Below are positions 1 through 5,917 of a stretch of 6,732 nucleotides of DNA, piece after piece. The first letter of the stretch is position 1. Each line of letters begins with the position of its first letter. The position numbers and the translations under genes were made by a program. The DNA is from Candidatus Kariarchaeota archaeon (GTDB lineage: Archaea > Asgardarchaeota > Heimdallarchaeia > Heimdallarchaeales > Kariarchaeaceae): NCBI GenBank assembly GCA_016839545.1, contig JAEOUB010000051.1, forward strand, positions 1 through 6,732, in the 5' to 3' direction. Under the pieces are notes generated by a model, which had not been told where the DNA came from, made no database searches, and saw only the letters and a list, made by a program, of their open reading frames with translations.

Positions 1-215
1 CATACAATGTAACTATTTTCTTTCAATACTCCAATGCAACAGCCATAACTGCCGCTACAACAGTAGGTACTGTCTATGCATTAATCAATGCCAGTTTCGT
101 CGTTGAGGGTCTCACTCAGACCTTGCAAATCTTTCGTACCATAGGTGTAATAATTGGAATTGCAGCAATTGGTGTGATTGTTCTATTAGTGTACAATTCA
201 CGTTTCAAGAGATAG
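1..215 (+). CDS. C-terminal end of a membrane-anchored surface protein (5' partial)
   Basis: A reading frame is open from the left edge (first full codon at base 3) to a TAG at 213-215, giving the last 70 residues of a protein that starts outside the window. The fragment has three N-glycosylation sequons (NVT at 2-4, NAT at 11-13, NAS at 29-31) in a Thr/Ala-rich stretch. A hydrophobic segment of about 19 residues follows (46-64), then a short basic tail (NSRFKR). This pattern fits a single-pass archaeal surface or secreted-domain protein, with the glycosylated part outside and the basic tail in the cytoplasm. The family cannot be named from the fragment, and a multi-pass protein is not excluded. 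It ends tail-to-tail with trmI, the last 18 bp being shared. The frame is inferred from openness, composition and the helix-plus-basic-tail ending, because no start is visible. Confidence 0.62.
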   Translation, partial: YNVTIFFQYSNATAITAATTVGTVYALINASFVVEGLTQTLQIFRTIGVIIGIAAIGVIVLLVYNSRFKR

Positions 216-989
216 TTTAGGACCCATATAGATTGCAGAAAGAAGAAAACCGGTATGTCCAATCATTCTGGTACTTGGCCTGATTGCACCCTTTTTCATC
301 TGAATCTCTCTCTCCAGCAATTCTATTGCTTTGATATCTTTGAAATTCCAAATCTCCAATTGGTCTTTGGTCTTTCCTAGCTGATCAAACGTAGGAAGGA
401 AGACCACAATTTTTCTTCCTGGAGATAGAATTTTAGTGGCATGGTCTATAACTCGCCAAGGATCACCCATATCAAGTACAAGGGCATCGGCATTTCCTTC
501 CACAAAGCCATCTTCCACGATATCCCTGTGGTTGAATTCCACATTATCGAGAGATAATAGCGAAAGATTATATTTGGCTGCCTCTATTGCCTGTTCTCTA
601 TTATCGTGAGTGATAATCTTACCTGTGGGACCGACCGAACGAGCCAGAATGCTTGTGAGACTCCCACTACCAGTTCCAGTTTCGTAGATTGTATCACCCG
701 GTTTCACATCAAGCATCATCAATATCATTCCAGCATCTTTCTCGTAGATGATCTGGCTTTGGTGCTTGAATGCAACATTTATCCAATCAATAATGGTCGG
801 AGGAAAGGCATGAAGAAACTTACCTTTTGAGGATTCCAAAGATGTTCCGTATGGAGCATCTATTAGCTCTCCGAGATTTACTGAACCATAGTTGCAATGA
901 AATAGATCATCTATTACCGTCTTGATCCATCTATGTCTTTTGTTGTAAACTAACAAGACAGGATCTCCCTCGGAGAACAGTGAGGCCAT
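198..989 (-). CDS. trmI: tRNA (adenine-N1)-methyltransferase TrmI, archaeal type
   Basis: This 263-aa protein is close to the usual 250-265 aa of archaeal TrmI (COG2519, Gcd14/Trm61 family). The family uses S-adenosylmethionine to make m1A in the T-loop of tRNA (A58, and also A57 in archaea), normally as a tetramer. A small N-terminal beta domain (about 1-60) precedes a Rossmann-like methyltransferase domain. Visible motifs are IYEKDAG at 81-87, the SAM-binding motif I ETGTGSGS at 103-110, an acidic residue after strand 2 (HDN, 128-130), the motif IV-like LDMGDPW at 172-178, and the family signature RPSTRMIGHTG at 237-247. Motif IV usually reads LDxPDPW; here Gly replaces the first Pro. The start at 989 fits the family N-terminus and lies 26-27 bp from a TATA-like box. 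It is the last gene of the leftward cluster and its 3' end overlaps the convergent membrane-protein gene. Confidence 0.93.
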   Translation of the reverse strand: MASLFSEGDPVLLVYNKRHRWIKTVIDDLFHCNYGSVNLGELIDAPYGTSLESSKGKFLHAFPPTIIDWINVAFKHQSQIIYEKDAGMILMMLDVKPGDTIYETGTGSGSLTSILARSVGPTGKIITHDNREQAIEAAKYNLSLLSLDNVEFNHRDIVEDGFVEGNADALVLDMGDPWRVIDHATKILSPGRKIVVFLPTFDQLGKTKDQLEIWNFKDIKAIELLEREIQMKKGAIRPSTRMIGHTGFLLSAIYMGPKLSLET

Positions 990-1010
990 AAGAGAGGATC
1001 AAAGAGAGAT

Positions 1011-1020
1011 TAGATATAGT
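1011..1020 (-). promoter_or_regulatory. TATA-box candidate for trmI
   Basis: On the minus strand this reads ACTATATCTA and is centred about 26 bases before the trmI ATG at 989. That is the spacing expected if transcription starts at or next to the start codon (leaderless mRNA). No Shine-Dalgarno sequence is seen between it and the ATG. This is inference from position and composition. Confidence 0.5.
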
Positions 1021-1038
1021 TTATGAAAGCCTTCATAA
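1021..1038 (-). repeat. Perfect 7-bp inverted repeat at a gene end, upstream of trmI
   Basis: TTATGAA and TTCATAA flank a 4-base centre (AGCC). The element covers the last codons and TGA of the 120-aa gene and abuts the trmI TATA candidate. It could form a small hairpin or be a regulator site, but a 7-bp repeat of this kind is expected a few times by chance in a window of this size. No function is claimed. Confidence 0.35.
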
Positions 1039-1395
1039 TTTCTGATCGTAATATCCTGGACCACGACTGCCGAAGGCACGAGGACCTCCAAGTTTCAATC
1101 GTTGTCGGTAATTAGCTGCTTCCTCGTCAGTGATTTCACCCTGTTGTAAGCAGTAATCTATAATTTCCTGACACTCCTCATGGGTACTTGCCCTTTCCAA
1201 ATAATCTTTGATTGTGGGGATATAGCCCCTGAAGAAAGGTTGACCTTCATCTGCGGGGACTTCAACTGAGGTGTCTTCGGAAGGTTTTTCCAGTTCTTGC
1301 CCCAATGATTTGAAATTTTTCTTGATCTCCTCGATTGTGAATCCCTCAAAACCTTCTGTCTCATGATCATGTTCATGATCCACGGGATTGTGCAT
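1033..1395 (-). CDS. Conserved archaeal protein of unknown function (DUF2095/COG4073-like)
   Basis: This is a 120-aa acidic soluble protein with no signal peptide or membrane helix. From memory of the family, the C-terminal two thirds resembles the archaeal DUF2095 (COG4073) proteins: a GY-x-PT-x-x-D-[YF] element (here GYIPTIKDYLERAS, 57-70), an EIIDY..Q.GEIT helix pair (77-89), and an end with R.FG...GYY (residues 106-116). An N-terminal helix, FTIEEIKKNFKSLGQEL (19-35), also fits. No function is known to me. The first 11 residues carry four histidines (H2, H7, H9, H11) among acidic residues, which may bind metal or may simply be a disordered tail. It lies between a translation-type GTPase and trmI with gaps of 42-43 bp, so a role near translation or tRNA is a guess from context only. 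The ATG at 1395 is the only good start in the frame and has a TATA-like box about 23 bases upstream. Confidence 0.82.
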   Translation of the reverse strand: MHNPVDHEHDHETEGFEGFTIEEIKKNFKSLGQELEKPSEDTSVEVPADEGQPFFRGYIPTIKDYLERASTHEECQEIIDYCLQQGEITDEEAANYRQRLKLGGPRAFGSRGPGYYDQKL

Positions 1396-1414
1396 ACATT
1401 CTGTAGGATTTCAC

Positions 1415-1421
1415 ATTTAAA
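1415..1421 (-). promoter_or_regulatory. TATA-box candidate for the 120-aa gene
   Basis: TTTAAAT on the minus strand, centred about 23 bases before the ATG at 1395, in the 42-bp gap after the YchF-like gene. The spacing again suggests a leaderless or nearly leaderless transcript, so this gene may have its own promoter as well as read-through from upstream. Confidence 0.42.
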
Positions 1422-1437
1422 GAAGAATATGATTTGG

Positions 1438-2637
1438 TCATTTTGACTTTGCATTGATTTTGACAACGTCAGCATGGCCAAGCTCATGGTCTGCAGAAAT
1501 TGGTTTATTGTTGTCTGTTATCAAAATCGCATTGATGAAATTATCCTGAAGGTCAGAGTGGATTTTACCTGCAAACTGCTTGGCTGTGGTACCTTTTGGT
1601 ACAAGGAAAACATCTGGGAGAATACGACCATCATGATCTGTCAGCTTTGTTTGATTCTCTACAGGGAAGACAGGTATGAGATTTAAAAGCTCAAATACTG
1701 CAAATTCGAGAAGTACTGTCACTCCTGTGGACCCAGATTGTTGTAATATTCGCTCTCCAATAGCCTCGAGTATCTTGGAACGTTTATCAGTTTCAGGATC
1801 GACCTGAAAGGAGAAGCTATCCGAACCCAGTTTATACTGTATTATTCCATCTTCTGATGCCTTCCGCAATGTAAGTTCTGCCAAACCCGAAGTTGGGATG
1901 ATTTTCAGTTCCTTGTATTCTACTTTCATCTTCTCAATATTTTGAGATGAATTCGCCATATCCATCTTGTTTGCTGCAATCACCATTGGAAAGAGCTCAA
2001 GACGGAGATTATGTGCCATACTCTTCTGTTCATCTACTGTCCACACTCTTGGATTTGTTCCCAAAAGACCAGCCGTTTTGATAGCATCCTTTACGATTGA
2101 AACCGTAGCACCCAAACCTGAGAGTTTGTCAACGATCAGGTCCACTGCTTTTGTAGGATCCTGTTCTAATCTTCTACTGGCCTTTTGCCAATCTCCAAAA
2201 AGAATTTGAAATATCCATGCCTCGAGCTCAGAATTTAACCAGGCAATATCTTTGGATGCATCGTGACTCTCAACCTTGTTACCCTCCTCATCAGTAGTTC
2301 CAGAAGAATCGACTACATGTATGAGGGCGTGGGCTTGACGTAAATCATCCAAGAACTTGTTTCCCATTCCTTTACCTTCAGAAGCTCCAGGGACTAATCC
2401 AGCCACATCTAGCATTTCAATTGGGACATAACGTACACCACCCTCACAAAATCCAGTACGGGGATTACAATCTTCATTCAGGGAACCACATGGACACTCA
2501 ACTCGTACAAAGGAGACGCCTCTATTGGGTTGTATTGTTGTGAATGGATAGTCACCCATTTTTGCATCTGTGAGACAGAGAGCATTCAGTAGGGTGGATT
2601 TTCCTGATGATGGCTTTCCTACGATTCCTACTAACAT
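1438..2637 (-). CDS. YchF/OBG-related GTP-binding protein, archaeal MJ1332/PH0525 type
   Basis: This 399-aa P-loop NTPase of the TRAFAC class has the domain order of the archaeal YchF-like proteins: G domain, helical insert, C-terminal TGS domain. The motifs are G1 GKPSSGKST at 7-15, G2 PFTTI at 31-35, G3 DVAGLVPG at 77-84 followed by the typical EGKGMGNKFLDDLR, G4 NKMD at 223-226, and a G5-like IPTSGLAELTLRKA at 247-260. The TGS domain spans about 322-397. The canonical NKxD at G4 predicts GTP preference, unlike bacterial YchF and human OLA1, whose altered G4 (NxxE) accompanies ATP use. Four cysteines (C48, C50, C57, C64) sit between G2 and G3; from memory, related archaeal proteins also carry cysteines there. 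Relatives are linked to ribosome or translation-associated functions, but the exact role in archaea is not settled. It heads the leftward cluster; the ATG at 2637 gives the expected N-terminus (MLVGIVGKP). Confidence 0.93.
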   Translation of the reverse strand: MLVGIVGKPSSGKSTLLNALCLTDAKMGDYPFTTIQPNRGVSFVRVECPCGSLNEDCNPRTGFCEGGVRYVPIEMLDVAGLVPGASEGKGMGNKFLDDLRQAHALIHVVDSSGTTDEEGNKVESHDASKDIAWLNSELEAWIFQILFGDWQKASRRLEQDPTKAVDLIVDKLSGLGATVSIVKDAIKTAGLLGTNPRVWTVDEQKSMAHNLRLELFPMVIAANKMDMANSSQNIEKMKVEYKELKIIPTSGLAELTLRKASEDGIIQYKLGSDSFSFQVDPETDKRSKILEAIGERILQQSGSTGVTVLLEFAVFELLNLIPVFPVENQTKLTDHDGRILPDVFLVPKGTTAKQFAGKIHSDLQDNFINAILITDNNKPISADHELGHADVVKINAKSK

Positions 2638-2663
2638 TCGTCAATATTTTGCATACCTGCTTG

Positions 2664-2674
2664 TGTAAAAATAA
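2664..2674 (-). promoter_or_regulatory. TATA-box candidate for the YchF-like GTPase
   Basis: TTATTTTTACA on the minus strand, centred about 32 bases before the ATG at 2637, predicting a 5' leader of only a few bases. It is AT-rich but not a strong match to a TTTATATA-type box. Confidence 0.33.
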
Positions 2675-2713
2675 TTTCTATGAGTTTCAAGATAATGCGT
2701 AACTACCGATTGG

Positions 2714-2723
2714 ACAATAAAAG
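2714..2723 (+). promoter_or_regulatory. TATA-box candidate for serA
   Basis: ACAATAAAAG is centred about 25 bases before the ATG at 2743. This placement supports 2743 rather than 2680 as the serA start, because a start at 2680 would put the promoter within the coding sequence. Confidence 0.4.
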
Positions 2724-2742
2724 ACGAAATCATTTGTCGGAT

Positions 2743-3651
2743 ATGCCCCGAGTAATTGTCTCAGACCCTATCCATCAGGATGCAATTTCCTTTCTTAAAG
2801 AAAAGGGAATCGAAGTTGTCAATCTCAGCGCAGATAGTTCCAAACTTTCTCAAGAACTATCAAATGCAGATGGATTGATTGTTAGGAGCGCCACAAAAGT
2901 CACCGCAGAGTTACTTGAACAAGGTTCAAATTTGAAAATTATTGGCAGAGCTGGTGTGGGTTTGGATAATATTGACCTAGACGCTTGTAATGCAAAGGGA
3001 GTAAAGGTAGTCAACTCTCCTGAAGGACCTACAAGATCAGTTGCGGAGTTATCTCTAGGGCTAATGATTGCTGTAGCAAGGAAGTTTGGAGTAATCATAC
3101 CAGGTACCAAATCAGGAGAATGGCCCAAAAAGGAAAAAGGGTTAGAACTGTTTGGAAAAACACTTGGAATCATAGGTTCAGGAGCAATCGGTGGAACTTT
3201 CGCAAAATATGCAATTGCCATTGGTATGAAGGTTATTGCGTATGATATTATTGAATATGAGGAACTCAAAGGATTGGATAATTTTGAATATACCAGTCTA
3301 GAAAATGTGGTGACTCAATCTGACGTTATTTCAGTACATGTACCGTTGATTCCGGCAACACATCATATGATCAGCAAAGAAAGTTTTGACAAGATGAAAC
3401 CTGGTGTCTTAATCCTCAATGCGTCCCGAGGAGGTATCATCGATGAGGAAGCATTATACGTTGCATTGCAAGAAGGGAAAGTAGGTGGCGTGGGACTTGA
3501 TGTCTATGAAGATGAACCTGCAAAGAAAAGTTCCCCACTAGTCTCTCACCCATTGGTCATCACTACACCTCATATTGGAGCACAAACTCCCGAGGCTTCG
3601 AGGACTAATTCCATGATTGTTGCAAAGAAAGTCTACAGCACCCTCACCTGA
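2743..3651 (+). CDS. serA: D-3-phosphoglycerate dehydrogenase, short form without ACT domain
   Basis: A 302-aa NAD-dependent D-2-hydroxyacid dehydrogenase. The likely reaction is oxidation of 3-phosphoglycerate to 3-phosphohydroxypyruvate, the first step of the phosphorylated serine pathway. In this numbering the NAD-binding GSGAIGG is at about 145-151, within a typical LGIIGSGAIG Rossmann turn. The substrate-side elements VRSATKVT and GRAGVGLDNID are in the N-terminal domain. The family catalytic residues are in place: Arg in NASRGG (229), Glu in DVYEDEP (258) and His in TPHIG (277). The regulatory ACT and ASB domains of about 520-aa SerA enzymes are absent, as in other short archaeal forms, so serine feedback through ACT is not expected. 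The frame is open from an earlier ATG (2680), but family proteins begin at a sequence like PRVIVSDPI, so 2743 is chosen. Another D-2-hydroxyacid dehydrogenase activity (glyoxylate or hydroxypyruvate reductase) is less likely but possible. argS follows after 36 bp. Confidence 0.88.
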   Translation: MPRVIVSDPIHQDAISFLKEKGIEVVNLSADSSKLSQELSNADGLIVRSATKVTAELLEQGSNLKIIGRAGVGLDNIDLDACNAKGVKVVNSPEGPTRSVAELSLGLMIAVARKFGVIIPGTKSGEWPKKEKGLELFGKTLGIIGSGAIGGTFAKYAIAIGMKVIAYDIIEYEELKGLDNFEYTSLENVVTQSDVISVHVPLIPATHHMISKESFDKMKPGVLILNASRGGIIDEEALYVALQEGKVGGVGLDVYEDEPAKKSSPLVSHPLVITTPHIGAQTPEASRTNSMIVAKKVYSTLT

Positions 3652-3655
3652 AGGG

Positions 3656-3664
3656 AGATTATTG
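3656..3664 (+). promoter_or_regulatory. Weak TATA-box candidate for argS
   Basis: AGATTATTG lies about 27 bases before the GTG start of argS, in the 36-bp gap after serA. The match is weak. Co-transcription with serA is an equal or better explanation. Confidence 0.22.
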
Positions 3665-3687
3665 TTTCAAAAAAATACATTCAAGAA

Positions 3688-5862
3688 GTGGAGCACCTTT
3701 ATGGGTACAGAGTGTTTGAGGAATTCCAGAACAGTGTAAACGAAGTATTGTCCCAAAACAAGTATCGTCCAATCACTCTTCTACAACCACCAAATCCAGA
3801 ACTTGGTGATTTTTGCTTTGTCATAAACCAGATTGCGGGGAAGGAGGATCCTCAAACAGTGGCCAAAGCACTACAAACTGTGATGGTTGGAATTGATGGA
3901 ATTGATGGGACAAATATCTCGACAATTGGTTCCAAAAAGAAGACAACTGTTTTCTTGAATTTTGTACTAGAAGAAGGTAATAGAGCTCAAATCTATGCCG
4001 AAAGAATTAATCAGGTAATTAGTAAAGTTAACCAGGATTCATACGGTAATCTTGACATCTTTGAAGGTAAATCGATCATAGTTGAACATACTTCAGCAAA
4101 TCCTATCTCCCCACTTCACGTGGGAAATCTTAGGAATTCTGTACAGGGTGATACATTCGCCAGAATCCTCAAACATGCCGGTTATGATGTCCATGTTCAC
4201 TACTATGTAAATGATGTTGGACTCCAAATTGGGTTCGTGGTTGTAGGATATGAAATAATTAAAGAGAAGGGAATCTATCCCCCAATCAAAATTGACCTGT
4301 TCACTGGACAAATTTATGCAATAATGAACTGTTTTTTCAACATTCAGAAACTGAAAACTGCAGCGAAAAATCGGGGAGTTTCAGTCAAGGATAATTACCA
4401 ATTCATAGAGGAAGAACTGGATTTGATTAAGAGACCTATAGAAAAAGAACTTGAAACTGTGTCAAATGAAATAGAAGCTCTGGAAAATGTAGAAAAATTG
4501 GAGAAAAATCAGAAAATCAGGCTGAAAGAAGCGAAAATGGAGAGAAACAAACTTTCAGATGAGCTTAGTGATATTGAGAAGTACAGCGAGACCTATCATG
4601 ACCTTGAATCCAGATTCGGTGACATTTTTGCGGTATTAAAAAATGGTGTCGAGTCAATTGATTTACAGGTCAAAGTAACAGAGTACCTGAAAGCGTATGA
4701 AACAAATTCAGATAAAGAAACAACGGCATTATTTAGAGAAGTAGTCAATTGGGTATTGTCCGCTTTCGAATGGACGCTACACAGGTACAATATCGACTTT
4801 GATCAGTTCGATTTCGAGTCTGACGTAACCTGGAGTGGTCGGCCAAATGAGGTTATTGATCAACTTTCAAACTCAAGTAATAGCAAAACAGATGGTCAAG
4901 CAGTTAGATACCAGTATCCGACTGAGGCTATGCAGAGTTTCATGAAAGAAGTAGGATGGACTAAGAAAGATTTACCGATTAGAGGACAAGTTCCCGACCT
5001 ACAACTAAGAAGGTCGGATGGAACAGCCTTATACGCTGCTAAGGATATTGCGTATTCTCTGGTTAAGTTCGAGGATAAACAACCTGAGAGAATATACAAT
5101 GTGATCAGCATGGAGCAGAGCTTACCACAATTCCAAATGCTACTACCTCTTCATGAATTAGGATACACCAATTTCGCAGTGAATTTACGTCATTATGCGT
5201 ATGACAATGTTGACCTACGAGGTAGAACTATGAGTGGAAGACTCGCGAAATATATTACTGCAGATGAATATTATGATGAAAGTTACATCAGAGCACGTAT
5301 GGCAAAAAGATCTGCAGATCAGGAGCGTGGTCTAAGTCTCCCCACTACGTCAAAAGAATGGGACGAAGAGCACCAAATCTTGAGGGCTGTGACATTAGCA
5401 TCAACGAGATTTCCATTGATTGAAACAAACCCAAAGAAACGCATTGAGCTTGACCTAGATCGGGAATTGGATTTTAAACGGAATGCGGGACCCTTTGTAC
5501 AGTATGCACATGCAAGAACAAATTCCCTTCTTGAAAAGGCTGCATTGGAGAAAGGATGGGTCACTGGCGGGAGGATTGATGTGAATACGATTGCCAACCA
5601 TGATACGGTACAAATTCTGGACCATCTGGACCGAATTGACAAGCAAATACTGACAGCAGTTGAGGATGAAGACCCTTCGAAAATCTCCAGCTGGGTCTTT
5701 GAATTGGCTCAGATGTTTATGAAATTCTATGAGAAATTCCCAGTAATTGCAGCGAATAATGAGAGTACCGGAAAAGCAAGACTCGAGATAGTCGGTGCTA
5801 TCAGAAAAGGATTAGCTCTGGGCCTCGGTATTCTGGGGATAACAGCTGCTGAGAGATTGTAA
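3688..5862 (+). CDS. argS: Arginyl-tRNA synthetase, long form with coiled-coil insertion
   Basis: This 724-aa class I synthetase charges tRNA-Arg with arginine using ATP. The N-terminal tRNA-binding domain (about 8-105) includes PPNPELGDFCF. The catalytic core starts at IIVEHTSANPISPLHVGNLRN (130-150), and the C-terminal DALR anticodon-binding domain is marked by RNAGPFVQYAHARTNSLLEKA (598-618) and the usual GLGILGITAAERL ending. Three things are unusual. The HIGH motif reads HVGN (144-147). The KMSKS position reads TMSGR (514-518), which loses the first Lys, although the following residues KYITADE fit. A highly charged helical stretch (about 236-310) predicts a coiled coil between the two halves of the catalytic domain, making the protein longer than the roughly 550-640 aa of most archaeal ArgRS. 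The start is GTG; no ATG is available before the conserved N-terminal region, and the upstream in-frame stop is the TGA of serA, leaving room for at most 12 more codons. Confidence 0.94.
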   Translation: MEHLYGYRVFEEFQNSVNEVLSQNKYRPITLLQPPNPELGDFCFVINQIAGKEDPQTVAKALQTVMVGIDGIDGTNISTIGSKKKTTVFLNFVLEEGNRAQIYAERINQVISKVNQDSYGNLDIFEGKSIIVEHTSANPISPLHVGNLRNSVQGDTFARILKHAGYDVHVHYYVNDVGLQIGFVVVGYEIIKEKGIYPPIKIDLFTGQIYAIMNCFFNIQKLKTAAKNRGVSVKDNYQFIEEELDLIKRPIEKELETVSNEIEALENVEKLEKNQKIRLKEAKMERNKLSDELSDIEKYSETYHDLESRFGDIFAVLKNGVESIDLQVKVTEYLKAYETNSDKETTALFREVVNWVLSAFEWTLHRYNIDFDQFDFESDVTWSGRPNEVIDQLSNSSNSKTDGQAVRYQYPTEAMQSFMKEVGWTKKDLPIRGQVPDLQLRRSDGTALYAAKDIAYSLVKFEDKQPERIYNVISMEQSLPQFQMLLPLHELGYTNFAVNLRHYAYDNVDLRGRTMSGRLAKYITADEYYDESYIRARMAKRSADQERGLSLPTTSKEWDEEHQILRAVTLASTRFPLIETNPKKRIELDLDRELDFKRNAGPFVQYAHARTNSLLEKAALEKGWVTGGRIDVNTIANHDTVQILDHLDRIDKQILTAVEDEDPSKISSWVFELAQMFMKFYEKFPVIAANNESTGKARLEIVGAIRKGLALGLGILGITAAERL

Positions 5863-5870
5863 AAAATTGA

Positions 5871-5898
5871 GTTTGAATTAGCAAAGCTATAATTAAAC
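5871..5898 (+). repeat. Imperfect inverted repeat over the promoter of the 150-aa gene
   Basis: GTTTGAATTA (5871-5880) pairs with TAATTAAAC (5890-5898) over nine base pairs if G5875 is bulged, around the centre GCAAAGCTA. The right arm contains most of the TATA candidate. AT-rich sequence forms such repeats easily, so function is uncertain. Confidence 0.3.
5888..5897 (+). promoter_or_regulatory. TATA-box candidate for the 150-aa gene
   Basis: TATAATTAAA is centred about 26 bases before the GTG at 5918. It is one of the clearest TATA-like boxes in the window, and its position supports a leaderless transcript beginning at the GTG. It lies 26 bp after the argS stop codon. Confidence 0.5.
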
Positions 5899-5917
5899 CA
5901 ACTCACCTCTATATGCT

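Larger units (their letters stand above)
2638..2742. promoter_or_regulatory. Divergent intergenic region between the YchF-like gene and serA
   Basis: This 105-bp region carries the promoters of two divergent gene series. AT-rich boxes are seen at 2664-2674 (for the leftward gene, TTATTTTTACA on the minus strand, about 32 bases from its ATG) and at 2714-2723 (for serA). Bases 2667-2679 (AAAAATAATTTCT) could be a second rightward box. An in-frame ATG at 2680 lies inside the region but is not preferred as the serA start. Confidence 0.45.

Noticed and set aside
606..830. Open frame on the + strand inside trmI
   Set aside because: It is antisense to a clearly conserved methyltransferase and its product looks like no known family.
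1158..1487. Minus-strand frame overlapping the 120-aa gene and the end of the GTPase gene
   Set aside because: It overlaps two supported genes in another frame and has low-complexity, non-conserved content.
2850..3269. 139-aa frame antisense to serA
   Set aside because: It is opposite the conserved NAD-binding region; the hydrophobic look comes from reading Gly/Ile-rich coding DNA backwards.
3649..3690. serA and argS lie in the same frame, separated only by TGA and 12 codons, suggesting a fusion or stop-codon readthrough
   Set aside because: Both proteins have complete family ends, the activities are unrelated, and same-frame neighbours occur one time in three by chance.
3889..3909. Tandem copy of GGAATTGAT in argS
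   Set aside because: It only encodes a GIDGIDG stretch in a loop of the N-terminal domain; two copies are too few to call a repeat element.
5913..5915. ATG as the start of the 150-aa gene
   Set aside because: It is in a different frame from the long ORF; the GTG at 5918 is in frame and about 26 bases from the TATA candidate.
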